64,000 nucleotides of DNA from Acinetobacter sp. MB5 (GCF_003261585.1 NZ_POVU01000002.1:310001-374000), one strand, 5' to 3'. Shown: positions 46,479 to 55,722, counted from the first letter of the stretch. A program made the numbers and translations. The notes: generated by a model not told the origin, from the letters alone.

Positions 46479-46751
46479 TTAGACAAATCGAATCGGCTTG
46501 AATTCAGGTTCATTTTTGTGATGGTCATCATCACACTCTTCCCCTTCTTCTTTTGTACCGCGGTCGATATAGCCTGTGCGCTCTTCTTCAGGCAAATTTT
46601 TATATTCCCATGCAAGGACTGCCTGCATGCAAATTTCACGTTGCTCTTGAGTCAACGCTACACCATTAGGCCATTTACCAATTTCAACCGCGGTTTTTAG
46701 ACGTTCTACAATTTCAGGGTCTAAGACCGAGAGCATTTGTTCAATATTCAT
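46479..46751 (-). CDS. YeaC family protein (DUF1315)
   Basis: A 90-residue protein that starts MNIEQMLSVLDPEIVERLKTAVEIGKWPNGVALTQEQRE, the pattern of the YeaC/DUF1315 family (E. coli YeaC is 90 residues). The C-terminal third is highly acidic with a HH pair (KEEGEECDDDHHKNEPE). The family role is unknown. Its ATG overlaps the nadK TGA stop by four bases (ATGA), so it is translationally coupled to NAD kinase, which may hint at a link with NADP supply (inference). Confidence 0.82.
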   Translation of the reverse strand: MNIEQMLSVLDPEIVERLKTAVEIGKWPNGVALTQEQREICMQAVLAWEYKNLPEEERTGYIDRGTKEEGEECDDDHHKNEPEFKPIRFV

Positions 46752-47662
46752 GACTCTTCCTGCTGCTGCAATGCTTCAAAATCTTGATGCCATCCCAACT
46801 TGGTTCGACATGCCATATAGAAGTCATAACCAGGTGGATGTAATAAGCTTAATTTAAAGGGATGCTTGCGAATATACAAAACATCTCCGACATTCAGCGC
46901 AACACTATGCTGCGCATCGGCACTCACCATTGGTAAAATACGATTCTTACGTACCGTAATTTTAATTTCACTCTGATCACCAACAATGATCGGACGTGAA
47001 GATAAGGTATGTGGATGCATCGGCACAAGGACAATCGCATCCATGCTCGGATGAATAATCGGGCCACCACCAGATAGCGCATACGCGGTAGAGCCTGTTG
47101 GGGTTGCCACAATCAAACCATCACTATGTTGACGGTAAACAAACTGCCCATCAATCGACAGCTCAAAGTCCACCATATGTACTGACTTGCCCGAGTGCAG
47201 CACAATATCATTCAGTGCAATGGCACTATAGACAGTTTCGCCTGCGGTGCGTACTTCCATTTCAAGCAAGAAACGCTTATCAAGCTGGAAATTGCCTTTT
47301 AAGACCAGATCAAGCTTTTGCAAAACTTCAATCGGATTAATATCTGTTAAAAAACCTAAACGTCCACGGTTAACGCCAATCACAGGTGTATTGTACTTTA
47401 CCAACGCACGTGCAGCATGCAACAAAGAACCATCACCACCGACCACGACAACCAAATCCGCCACTTCACCCATCAGGTTACGGCTGACAATTTGACAATT
47501 TTGATAAGGGACTAGTTTCGCTGTTTCAACATCAAAAATTGGATGTAATCCCAATTTCAGCAAATGCTCATAAATAAGACAAAGTGTTTCTACAACAGCG
47601 GCCTTTTCTGGTCGTCCAATTAGCCCAATGTTGCGAAACGACTTGTGTGAGATTCCCACCAA
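46748..47662 (-). CDS. nadK: NAD kinase
   Basis: A protein of about 304 residues. Motifs are VVVVGGDGSLLHAAR (the conserved GGDG), VIGVNRGRLGFLTDI, ALNDIVLHSG, and VATPTGSTAYALSGGGPII with the catalytic region. It phosphorylates NAD to NADP using ATP. The frame is open far upstream, but a TTG at 47662 with CGGAG eight bases upstream gives MVGISHKSFRNIGLIG and normal family length. An ATG at 47812 would overlap the divergent mrcB start and add 50 untypical residues. It is the first gene of the nadK-yeaC unit. Confidence 0.9.
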   Translation of the reverse strand: MVGISHKSFRNIGLIGRPEKAAVVETLCLIYEHLLKLGLHPIFDVETAKLVPYQNCQIVSRNLMGEVADLVVVVGGDGSLLHAARALVKYNTPVIGVNRGRLGFLTDINPIEVLQKLDLVLKGNFQLDKRFLLEMEVRTAGETVYSAIALNDIVLHSGKSVHMVDFELSIDGQFVYRQHSDGLIVATPTGSTAYALSGGGPIIHPSMDAIVLVPMHPHTLSSRPIIVGDQSEIKITVRKNRILPMVSADAQHSVALNVGDVLYIRKHPFKLSLLHPPGYDFYMACRTKLGWHQDFEALQQQEES

Positions 47663-47825
47663 TTCAAGCGCTCCGTTCGGATTCGCAGCAATAATAGCAC
47701 GTTGTTTCAGTTTTGAAAAAACAATACGAAGTCTCTGATAAAACGCTAAATTATTGCTTAATTTTGTATTGTTTCGCGAATAATCATTGCAAAATATATA
47801 AAAGCTTCGCATGATTACAGGGTTT

Positions 47826-50231
47826 ATGTCGGATAGCTTATCACTTTTTATGAAGTCACAACGCGGTCTTGGTTTACTCCCTCTGATTTTTTGTATTGTT
47901 GTTATTGCAGCATTTTTAGCTTTTAGTGCGTATGTCATTCATCTTGATAGTGTTATCCGCAAGAAATTTGAAGGTCAACGCTGGGATATTCCTGCTAAAG
48001 TCTATGCACGCCCACTAGAAATATACAATCAAGCACCTGTCGCCGAACCTGATTTTGTTCAGGAACTCACCCTACTGGGTTATAAAAAAGCAGATGGTTA
48101 CACTCAGCCAGGTAGCTATGTTCTCAATGGCAACAGCGTGTATGTACATACTCGCGGCTTTGACTTTGGTGATAGTACTGAACCAGAACAAGTGCTTCAC
48201 ATCACCTTTGCTAATGACGAAATGCAAGATGTTCGCACAACCAAACCTTCTAGCACTGGAATGACCCGTTTAGAACCACTATTGATTGGTGGGATCTATC
48301 CACAGCACAATGAAGACCGTGTTCTGATTAAAATTAAAAATGTACCAAAACCACTGATTGAAGCATTAATTTCCACTGAAGACCGTGACTTCTATCATCA
48401 TCATGGTATTTCAATACGCGGTACTGCACGTGCCATCGTGAGTAACATTACGGGTGGTAAACGTCAGGGCGGTTCGACTTTAACGCAACAATTGGTGAAA
48501 AATTTCTATTTATCGCCAGAAAAAACCTTAAAACGCAAGGTAAATGAAGCGTTAATGGCTGTATTGCTTGAAATGCATTATAGCAAAGACGAAATTCTTG
48601 AAGCTTACCTCAATGAAGTTCACTTAGGACAAAATGGTAACTATTCGATCAATGGTTATGGTTTGGCATCACAGTTCTATTTTGGCCTGCCATTACGTGA
48701 ACTAAATATTGCTCAACAAGCTTATCTGGTTGGCTTGGTTCAAGGACCATCTTTGTATAATCCTTGGCACAACCCAGAAGGTGCGAAAAACCGTCGAGAT
48801 ACCGTACTGCACAATATGTTGGTCATGGGTTATTTGACTCAAGCCCAATATGAGCAAGAATCAGCTCGCCCGCTGGGTGTTGTGGCAAAACCAGCACTTG
48901 GCCCAACTCGATTCCCAGACTTTATGGATATCGTGCGTCGCCAATTGCGTAGCGAATATCAAGAATCTGATCTGACCAATCAAGGCTTACGTATTTTCAC
49001 AACGCTTGACCCTGTTGCGCAAACTAAAATCCAGAACGCCTTTAAAGACACTGTAGATAGTATCAGTAAACGTAATCCACGTGCATTGAGCGACTTACAA
49101 GGTGCGGTTTTGATTCAGCGTCCAGACAATGGTGAATTGATTGCCGCAGTCGGTTCAACACAAAACTTCACAGGTTTTAACCGTACTATTGATGCAAAAC
49201 GTCAAGTCGGATCATTGCTCAAACCTGTAATTTATTTAAGTGCAATTCACTCAGGTCGTTATAACTGGGCAAGTTTAATTCAAGACAGCCACATCAGCAT
49301 ACCAGCTCAAGGCTCGTCATGGACACCTAAAAATTATGAAGGTGGTGAGCATGGCATGGTGCCAATGGTTCAAGCATTACAGCACTCTTACAACCTCGCA
49401 GCAGTACGCTTAGGTCAAGAATTTGGCGTGGCAACTTTCACCAACCAGTTACGTAAATTTGGCGTAACGAGTGACATTCCTGCCTATCCATCAATTTTCC
49501 TCGGTGCGGTCAACTTGTCACCAATGGAAGTTTTAGGCATCTACAACAACTTTGCAACAGGCGGTTTTAAGTATCCAACAAAAGCCATTCGTTCTGTCGT
49601 CGATCAAAATGGTAAAACTCTAGATCGTTATGGTTTAGAAGTTCAGCAAACCATTGATCCTGCCGATGCTTATGTCTTGAACTACGGTTTACAGCAAGTC
49701 ATGAATGGCGGTACAGGTAGCGCGGCTTACCGTAGCTTACCTTCAAGCCTGAAACTTGCAGGTAAATCAGGGACAACCAACGATACCCGTGACTCATGGT
49801 TTGCTGGCTATTCAGGTAATTACTTGGCTGTTGTTTGGTTGGGTCTAGATAACAACAAGATCACTGGCTTAACAGGTTCTTCTGGTGCATTGCCTGTATG
49901 GGTCAATGTCATGAAGCAGTTGCGCCAGCAGCCCGTCAACATCAAGCAGCCAAAAAATGTTCAATGGCAATGGGTCGATGTGAAATCAGGTCAACTCACT
50001 GCGCAAAACTGCCCAGGTAATATGTATATTCCATTGTTGGCTAATCATTTACCTGCCCCAGGAGGTAGCTGCGGTGTTCCTGACAATCAAGCACCTACTG
50101 AACAACCTGCTGCATCTGCACCAGCAACCACCAGCCCCGACAACATCGAAAATCTAATTCGAGAAAGCAACAATTCAGACAACAGTGATTCACCTACTCG
50201 CGTCATTTCAAGTGGCAGTTACGAACAGTAA
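47826..50231 (+). CDS. mrcB: penicillin-binding protein 1b (bifunctional)
   Basis: An 801-residue class A PBP. One N-terminal membrane helix is at about 17-38. A UB2H-like region follows (about 60-130). The GT51 glycosyltransferase has STEDRDFYHHHGIS, KRQGGSTLTQQLVKN and EILEAYLNEVHLGQ. The transpeptidase has GSLLKPV (SxxK), HSYN (SxN) and AGKSGTTND (KSG). The C-terminal tail is rich in Pro, Ala and Ser. It polymerises and cross-links peptidoglycan in the periplasm. Starts at 47811, 47826 and 47850 are in frame. 47826 has CAGGG close upstream. The TPR lipoprotein gene lpoP follows 75 bases later. Confidence 0.94.
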   Translation: MSDSLSLFMKSQRGLGLLPLIFCIVVIAAFLAFSAYVIHLDSVIRKKFEGQRWDIPAKVYARPLEIYNQAPVAEPDFVQELTLLGYKKADGYTQPGSYVLNGNSVYVHTRGFDFGDSTEPEQVLHITFANDEMQDVRTTKPSSTGMTRLEPLLIGGIYPQHNEDRVLIKIKNVPKPLIEALISTEDRDFYHHHGISIRGTARAIVSNITGGKRQGGSTLTQQLVKNFYLSPEKTLKRKVNEALMAVLLEMHYSKDEILEAYLNEVHLGQNGNYSINGYGLASQFYFGLPLRELNIAQQAYLVGLVQGPSLYNPWHNPEGAKNRRDTVLHNMLVMGYLTQAQYEQESARPLGVVAKPALGPTRFPDFMDIVRRQLRSEYQESDLTNQGLRIFTTLDPVAQTKIQNAFKDTVDSISKRNPRALSDLQGAVLIQRPDNGELIAAVGSTQNFTGFNRTIDAKRQVGSLLKPVIYLSAIHSGRYNWASLIQDSHISIPAQGSSWTPKNYEGGEHGMVPMVQALQHSYNLAAVRLGQEFGVATFTNQLRKFGVTSDIPAYPSIFLGAVNLSPMEVLGIYNNFATGGFKYPTKAIRSVVDQNGKTLDRYGLEVQQTIDPADAYVLNYGLQQVMNGGTGSAAYRSLPSSLKLAGKSGTTNDTRDSWFAGYSGNYLAVVWLGLDNNKITGLTGSSGALPVWVNVMKQLRQQPVNIKQPKNVQWQWVDVKSGQLTAQNCPGNMYIPLLANHLPAPGGSCGVPDNQAPTEQPAASAPATTSPDNIENLIRESNNSDNSDSPTRVISSGSYEQ

Positions 50232-50306
50232 TTTCATCTTTGGGCAATAGTCTTTACTATTTGCCCAATTCTTTTTTTAAAGTATCTAGATGGAGAGCTC
50301 TCGCGA

Positions 50307-50849
50307 ATGCATTTCAAACTGATCAGTAGTTGTTTATTGAGTCTGAGTTTTGTTGGCTGTACTCAGTTAGCACATCAACCACAACCCAAAACACATCAAG
50401 CAACAACCCCGACAGAAAAAAAACCGCTTCACGATGCAAATGGTGTCACTGTTACACCTTACCATGTTCCTGAAATCAAACGTTCACCCGTTCCTGTTCC
50501 ACCACAACCTGTAGCAGCCCCAGACGGTTCAGAAAAACCTGTTTTCCGTCAGCTCATTCAACGCGCAAATCAAGCATTACAACGTAACAATCTGACCGAA
50601 GCACAACACCTTGCTTTACAGGCACAGCGCATTTCACCACAAGCTGCTCAAAGCTATGTTGTACTTGCACAAGTTGCCTATAAAAAACATGACTACAGTC
50701 ATGCGCAGTCTTTAATTCAACGTGGTTTAAGTCTGGCAGATGACAGTGCTACCCAAAAACAGTTATGGCACATCCGTTTGCAAATTGCACAAGCGCAACA
50801 TAACGCCAGTGCTATTCAGCAAGCCAAACAAGCACTGAGCCAGCTTTAA
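50307..50849 (+). CDS. lpoP: TPR lipoprotein, probable PBP1b activator LpoP
   Basis: A 180-residue lipoprotein: signal MHFKLISSCLLSLSF with lipobox FVGC (Cys at 18), a Pro-rich linker (about 20-75), and a tetratricopeptide repeat region (about 80-175, AQHLALQAQRISPQAAQSYVVLAQVAYKK in two repeats). In Pseudomonas aeruginosa and Acinetobacter baumannii, a TPR lipoprotein encoded next to mrcB (LpoP) activates PBP1b from the outer membrane. Position and architecture match, so the assignment is strong but rests on neighbourhood. GGAGA lies about 10 bases before the ATG. Its stop overlaps the convergent Nudix gene by four bases. Confidence 0.85.
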   Translation: MHFKLISSCLLSLSFVGCTQLAHQPQPKTHQATTPTEKKPLHDANGVTVTPYHVPEIKRSPVPVPPQPVAAPDGSEKPVFRQLIQRANQALQRNNLTEAQHLALQAQRISPQAAQSYVVLAQVAYKKHDYSHAQSLIQRGLSLADDSATQKQLWHIRLQIAQAQHNASAIQQAKQALSQL

Positions 50850-51742
50850 ACCTGAGAAATGCCCGCAATACCATAAGCTGCATGTTGTTGGGCTATCCCT
50901 AAATCTTCGTGCTTTAAACCACCCAAAGCAATAATTGGAAGGTCAACTTGCTGAGCAAGCTGCTGAAATTGACTCCAACCCAAACCTTGAACTTCTGGAT
51001 GTGTAGCTGTTGCCAGTACAGGACTCAACAATGCAGCGTCACATCCAATTTTCTGCGCGTGTTGCAGCCCTTGTAAATCATGACATGCTGCCAGATAACA
51101 CTGCCCAACACTTAGCTCTCCACGTTGTGTGGCAAATAGTTGTGGTTGTTTAAGATGAATCGCCACCAGTTGTGACTGTTGCTCTAGGCTTAGCTGTTCA
51201 GCCCATGTTTTGTTCAAAATCAGCTTGTTTAATTGTTCTTGAGTTAAAGCTTGCAAAACTGCTGCATCAGCTTGATGCTCGGGACGGTAGTACATAACTT
51301 GCCCTACATCCAAATCAGCCAGTTCATCTAATTGCGTGCGTATTTTAATACGTTGTGGCAACACCAAGCGTCGAACCAGTTGTCGGTTAGCTTTTGGAAA
51401 ATTCAAGTTGGCTAATTCGGTACGTGTATACCATTGCCATGGCTGTTGGATTTGTCTCAAATCTTCTTCAGGCACATAGCTAAAAAACACATGCAATCGA
51501 ACAATGACATCCTCATATTCATGTTGAATCAGCTCAAACGGGTGCCAATCAGCCAAATTAATCCCAACTTCCTCTAAAACTTCACGGCGACAGGCTTGTT
51601 CGGCAGTTTCACCCTGCTCAAGTTTTCCGCCAGGAAATTCTGCTTTATTTCCCTGATGTTGCTGAGCATCGCGCCATCCAACGAGAACGCGTGTTTTGGA
51701 AAATAATAGCCCAATTGCCACTTCAACTTGGGATTTTTGCAT
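50846..51742 (-). CDS. Nudix hydrolase (MutT-like) fused to a TenI/ThiE-like domain
   Basis: A 298-residue fusion. Residues 1-130 are MutT-like, with the Nudix box GGKLEQGETAEQACRREVLEEVGI. Residues about 165-298 resemble a thiamine-phosphate synthase/TenI barrel (AIHLKQPQLF, AACHDLQGLQHAQKIGCDAALLSPVLATATHP, IIALGGLKHEDL). Such MutT-ThiE fusions are known in pseudomonads. The Nudix part probably sanitises 8-oxo-dGTP, while the barrel's role is unknown. ATG 51742 is used with AGGAT just upstream. It is a single-gene unit convergent with lpoP. Confidence 0.87.
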   Translation of the reverse strand: MQKSQVEVAIGLLFSKTRVLVGWRDAQQHQGNKAEFPGGKLEQGETAEQACRREVLEEVGINLADWHPFELIQHEYEDVIVRLHVFFSYVPEEDLRQIQQPWQWYTRTELANLNFPKANRQLVRRLVLPQRIKIRTQLDELADLDVGQVMYYRPEHQADAAVLQALTQEQLNKLILNKTWAEQLSLEQQSQLVAIHLKQPQLFATQRGELSVGQCYLAACHDLQGLQHAQKIGCDAALLSPVLATATHPEVQGLGWSQFQQLAQQVDLPIIALGGLKHEDLGIAQQHAAYGIAGISQV

Positions 51743-51825
51743 CACTCATCCTTTTCAATTTTCAACATGGTTTTGTCTCATGCTGAGCATGTTACAAAGT
51801 TTTCTGATTCAGTACCAAATTTTCG

Positions 51826-51859
51826 TTGACAGTCTTATTCGATAATGATTATCATTTAA
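51826..51859 (+). promoter_or_regulatory. hemP promoter with overlapping Fur box
   Basis: TTGACA (51826-51831), 18 bases, TATCAT (51850-51855). A Fur-type site GATAATGATTATCATTTAA (51841-51859) overlaps the -10 and matches 15 of 19 bases of the E. coli Fur consensus. Iron-bound Fur should repress hemP. Confidence 0.82.
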
Positions 51860-51889
51860 ATCACTCACCGACACCACGGAATAAATACG

Positions 51890-52060
51890 ATGAACGCACC
51901 ATTTAGCTTATTTACTCGTAACACTGATACTGCCCAATCTCTGCCAATGCTTCATTCCAACAACCTATTTGCTCTCGGGCGTGAAATTCGCATTATGCAT
52001 GCAGGGGAAGAATACCGTTTACGTCTAACACGCAACAATCGACTGATTCTCACCAAATAA
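51890..52060 (+). CDS. hemP: hemin uptake protein HemP
   Basis: A 56-residue protein. Its C-terminal half carries the HemP pattern LFALGREIRIMHAGEEYRLRL followed by TRNNRLILTK. HemP proteins are small, Fur-regulated, and help haem uptake or act as regulators of haem-receptor genes in some betaproteobacteria. No receptor or haem transport gene is adjacent: hemP has its own promoter, Fur box and terminator, so it is monocistronic. The ATG follows ATACG without a strong ribosome site. Residues 1-22 are Ser/Thr/Asn-rich and look disordered. Confidence 0.85.
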   Translation: MNAPFSLFTRNTDTAQSLPMLHSNNLFALGREIRIMHAGEEYRLRLTRNNRLILTK

Positions 52061-52105
52061 TAAGAACTTAAAACAGTGTCATATAATAATAAACGTGGGA
52101 ATATG

Positions 52106-52135
52106 CAGCACATCTGAGCAATGTGCTGTTTTTTA
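52106..52135 (+). terminator. terminator of hemP
   Basis: CAGCACAT/ATGTGCTG stem with a 7-base loop and T6. Confidence 0.88.
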
Positions 52136-52221
52136 TTGAAGTTTTTCAAAAAAAATAACTTCGAGTTGATTTCACAACTTTCCAACCTTAAATTACTAAT
52201 TTTATGTGACTTTTTTAATAC

Positions 52222-54003
52222 TTAACTTAATGGAACGACACGTAAGACTTCTTCCAGCGAAGTGACACCTGCAACAACTTTTCGCGCACCTGCAATTCGG
52301 AGTGGCTCTACACCCTCTTTTTTCGACTGAAAACGTAGAGTATTTAAAGGGACATTGTCACTGATCATTTGCTTCATTTGTAAGCTGATCGGCATAAACT
52401 CATAAATCCCAACACGCCCTTTATAACCTGTATAACGGCAGGCTTCACAACCTACAGGAACATACATGGTTTTTGGAACATCGACTGTATAGTCCACGGT
52501 TAAATGCAACCACTGGGCTTCATTGATAGGTACTTCTTGTTTACATGCTGGACACAGCTTACGCACTAAACGCTGTGCCAATATACCGAGCAATGTGGCA
52601 GAAGATAAAAATGGCTGTACACCTAAATCATGCAAACGGGTCAGACTCGAAGGTGCATCATTGGTATGTAGTGTTGAAAGCACCAAGTGGCCTGTCAGCG
52701 CTGCCTGAATCGCCATATCAGCGGTGTCTTGGTCACGGATTTCCCCGACCATAATAATGTCAGGGTCTTGACGCATTAAAGCTCGAATACCATCAGCAAA
52801 GCCAAGTTCAATCCCGTGATTGACCTGCATTTGGTTAAAGCTACCCTCAATCATCTCAATCGGGTCCTCGATGGTACAGACATTTACATCATCTGTGGCC
52901 AGTTGTTTTAAAGTTGAATATAGCGTGGTGGTTTTCCCTGAACCTGTCGGCCCTGTAACCAAAATAATGCCATGACTATGCTGGGTCAGTTCATGCCAAT
53001 GATTCAATAAATTTTGATCAAAGCCGAGCTGTTCAAAGTTACGCACCAAGACTTCAGGGTCAAAAATACGCATGACCATTTTTTCACCAAAAGCAGTGGG
53101 CAAGGTCGCTAAACGCAACTCTGTTTCCAAACCTCGTGGCGTACGAGTTTTTAAACGTCCATCTTGGGGTTTGCGTTTTTCAGCAACATTCATTCGCCCT
53201 AAAATTTTAATACGAGCAATCACTGCACCCAAGGTATTGGCAGGCATTTTATAAATAGTGTGTAAAATCCCATCGATACGGAAACGCACCTTACTCTGTT
53301 CACGGCGTGGCTCAAGGTGAATATCACTCGCCCCTTGCTCAAAGGCAAACTGTAAAATCCAGTCCACCAATTTCACAATATGCTGATCATTGGCATCTGG
53401 GTTCTGATTGGTTTCGCCCAATTGCAACAGCGCTTCCACACCGCGATTATCTCGTTCATAACTCTGATTCTTCTGCGATGAGTTTACTGCACGACTGACT
53501 TGGTAATACTCTGTGACATAGCGCTGTAACTGCTCAGGACTTAAAAAAACCCGCTGGATTTTTTTGGGTTTAAGACCATTCTCCAGATACCCGATCCAAT
53601 CCGTTAAAAAAGGTTGATCTGTTCCGATCAAAACTTCGGTGTCATTCACTTCAACTGCCAAAATGTGATTTCGAATGGCAAATTCTTGTGACATGACCGC
53701 AGTGAGTGCCGCAACATCTGCTTTAAGCGGATCAATCACATAAAATGGTAAATTGGCTTTCTGGGCGAGCCACTGACACAAAAAATTCAGCGTCAGCTTT
53801 TTGTCAGGATCATTTGGAAGACTTAAATCAAATTGTGCAATCCACTGTAAAGGGTGCCATGCCAACTGTGTTTTGTTGCGATGTGTAGTCTGAACTAATG
53901 CCTGATCACGCTCAGTCATCATGTCATCCCAAAGCAACTGATCTAAACACCAAGTCAAATCAATAGAATAAGAAAATTGTTTAAACCGCTGATTTGACTG
54001 CAT
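52222..54003 (-). CDS. gspE: GspE/PilB-type secretion ATPase
   Basis: A 593-residue ATPase. The N-terminal GspE/PilB domain (about 75-170, NFLCQWLAQKANLPFYVID) is followed by the ATPase core: QGASDIHLEPR, Walker A GPTGSGKTTTLYS, Asp box TIEDPIE, Walker B QDPDIIMVGEIRD, and HLVLSTLHTNDAPSSLTRL. A zinc module CPAC...CEAC is near the end. It should power a type II secretion or type IV pilus machine at the inner membrane. No gspC-N or pil gene lies beside it. T2SS genes are scattered in Acinetobacter, so GspE is favoured, but PilB-like function cannot be excluded. Confidence 0.85.
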   Translation of the reverse strand: MQSNQRFKQFSYSIDLTWCLDQLLWDDMMTERDQALVQTTHRNKTQLAWHPLQWIAQFDLSLPNDPDKKLTLNFLCQWLAQKANLPFYVIDPLKADVAALTAVMSQEFAIRNHILAVEVNDTEVLIGTDQPFLTDWIGYLENGLKPKKIQRVFLSPEQLQRYVTEYYQVSRAVNSSQKNQSYERDNRGVEALLQLGETNQNPDANDQHIVKLVDWILQFAFEQGASDIHLEPRREQSKVRFRIDGILHTIYKMPANTLGAVIARIKILGRMNVAEKRKPQDGRLKTRTPRGLETELRLATLPTAFGEKMVMRIFDPEVLVRNFEQLGFDQNLLNHWHELTQHSHGIILVTGPTGSGKTTTLYSTLKQLATDDVNVCTIEDPIEMIEGSFNQMQVNHGIELGFADGIRALMRQDPDIIMVGEIRDQDTADMAIQAALTGHLVLSTLHTNDAPSSLTRLHDLGVQPFLSSATLLGILAQRLVRKLCPACKQEVPINEAQWLHLTVDYTVDVPKTMYVPVGCEACRYTGYKGRVGIYEFMPISLQMKQMISDNVPLNTLRFQSKKEGVEPLRIAGARKVVAGVTSLEEVLRVVPLS

Positions 54004-54110
54004 GAAAAAAACCCCTACATGATCATTATGATTTTATGCAGGCTATGTTAGCACTTTATGCTGTAAGCATTAATGATTTGAACTAAAACTATCTTTCTAT
54101 AAAGCATTGA

Positions 54111-54827
54111 TTAGTCGGTATATGGAATCAATTCAACGATGACAATCTCATTCACCCTCACCTGAAACCGAACATTCAAATCAGCAAAATGTAATCCATA
54201 AACACGTTCAGGATCATCTTGATAGGCAGGACGTGGGTCGAGTGCCAATACCTGTTCAATTTCCTGATATAGTTGAGATGAACCTAATCCATTTTCAGCA
54301 AGTTGAATACGCTGTGATAATGCTATTTCAGACCAAACCACCTGTTTGAGTACTGGTGCTTCGCGAGCATAACCACTTTGCGCATCAGGAATAGCATCGG
54401 AATAAGCAATATACGGTTTTATATCGACTATCGGTGTACCATCGAGCAGATCCGCACCCGACACATACACACGTAATTGATTATCAACCTGTTCAACACG
54501 TTTAAAACGGACAACGGATAAACCAATCGGTGCAGGTCGATACATACTGCGTGAAGCAAACACCCCGATTTTTTGGTTGCCACCTAATCTTGGTGGACGA
54601 ATTTGTGGTCGGAAACGTTCAAGCGGCTTATTTTGATGAAATTGCCACAACAGCCATAAATGACTAAATTCTTCGATGCCGACAAAGGCGAGTGGATCAT
54701 CATACGGAGCCTGCATCACAATATAAGATTCAACATCCACCAGATTCGGCTGACGTGGAATACCAAACTTTTCTTTGAATGGAGACTGCATGAAACCAAT
54801 AACGGGAACTTGGAGCGGAGCGATCAT
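54111..54827 (-). CDS. trmO: tRNA (t6A37) methyltransferase TrmO
   Basis: A 238-residue protein of the UPF0066/TsaA family. Signatures are GFMQSPFKEKFGIPRQP, FSHLWLLWQFHQN, RPPRLGGNQKIGVFASRSMYRP and PAPIGLSVVRF, and DGTPIVDIKPYIAYSDA. TrmO uses SAM to methylate N6 of t6A37 in tRNA-Thr(GGU), giving m6t6A. It has an unusual beta-barrel fold, not a Rossmann fold. ATG 54827 is preferred over a GTG one codon upstream. It lies on the - strand, divergent from fpr. Confidence 0.92.
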   Translation of the reverse strand: MIAPLQVPVIGFMQSPFKEKFGIPRQPNLVDVESYIVMQAPYDDPLAFVGIEEFSHLWLLWQFHQNKPLERFRPQIRPPRLGGNQKIGVFASRSMYRPAPIGLSVVRFKRVEQVDNQLRVYVSGADLLDGTPIVDIKPYIAYSDAIPDAQSGYAREAPVLKQVVWSEIALSQRIQLAENGLGSSQLYQEIEQVLALDPRPAYQDDPERVYGLHFADLNVRFQVRVNEIVIVELIPYTD

Positions 54828-54928
54828 CACTTTTTCTTATAAACACAATTAAATATATTCAGTTTATCGGCAATCATTTTAGATTAAAATACACCTCAGT
54901 TTTTATTATCCATATTGAGATTGCTTGA

Positions 54929-55708
54929 ATGGCTGCTTTTAACGCTGAACGTGTAACACATGTTCACCATTGGAATGACACTTTATTTAGTTTTAAAACA
55001 ACACGTGATCAAAGCCTGCGCTTTAAGAATGGTCAGTTTGTCATGATCGGTCTTGAAGTGAATGGCAAGCCGTTAATGCGTGCCTACTCAATTGCAAGTG
55101 CCAACTATGAAGAAGAACTTGAATTCTTCTCGATTAAAGTACAAAACGGTCCATTGACTTCGATTTTGCAAAAAATCCAAGTGGGCGATGAAATTTTAAT
55201 TTCTAAAAAGCCAACAGGAACTTTAGTCCTTGATGACTTACTCCCAGGTAAAAACTTGTACCTTCTTTCTTCAGGTACAGGCTTAGCACCATTCTTGTCT
55301 GTGATTCGTGATCCTGAAACTTATGAACGCTTTGAAAAAGTGATCGTGGTTCACGGTACACGTTTCATCAGCGAATTGGCTTACCAAGACTTGATCTTAG
55401 ATGAATTGCCAAACAACGAATTCTTCGAAGAATTGGGCATTAAAGACAAATTGGTCTACTACCCAACTGTAACTCGTGAAGAATTCCATACTCAAGGTCG
55501 TGTAACAACTGCAATTGAGTCTGGTCAATTGTTTGAAAAAACTGGTTTACCACGTTTCAACCCTGAAACTGACCGTGCAATGCTTTGTGGTAGCCCACAC
55601 TTCCTGAAAGACGTTGCCGCGCTTCTTGACCAACATGGTTTGAAAGAATCTCCACGTATGGGCGAAATGGGCGATTACGTGATTGAACGTGCTTTCGTAG
55701 AAAAATAA
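54929..55708 (+). CDS. fpr: ferredoxin-NADP+ reductase
   Basis: A 259-residue protein of the bacterial FPR class. FAD-binding is in KPLMRAYSIASANYEEEL (the RxYS motif), and the NADP domain includes LLSSGTGLAPFLSVIRD and MLCGSPHFLKD. The C-terminus VIERAFVEK is typical of subclass I FPRs. It passes electrons between NADPH and ferredoxin or flavodoxin in the cytosol, which supports Fe-S proteins and oxidative stress defence. It is monocistronic with its own terminator. The RnfB-like ferredoxin gene lies 150 bases downstream. Confidence 0.94.
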   Translation: MAAFNAERVTHVHHWNDTLFSFKTTRDQSLRFKNGQFVMIGLEVNGKPLMRAYSIASANYEEELEFFSIKVQNGPLTSILQKIQVGDEILISKKPTGTLVLDDLLPGKNLYLLSSGTGLAPFLSVIRDPETYERFEKVIVVHGTRFISELAYQDLILDELPNNEFFEELGIKDKLVYYPTVTREEFHTQGRVTTAIESGQLFEKTGLPRFNPETDRAMLCGSPHFLKDVAALLDQHGLKESPRMGEMGDYVIERAFVEK

Positions 55709-55722
55709 TTCCACGATGCTCT

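Noticed and set aside
47663-47938. 92-residue N-terminal extension of NAD kinase
   Set aside because: It would overlap the divergent mrcB start and resembles no NAD kinase. The TTG at 47662 with CGGAG upstream explains the normal length.
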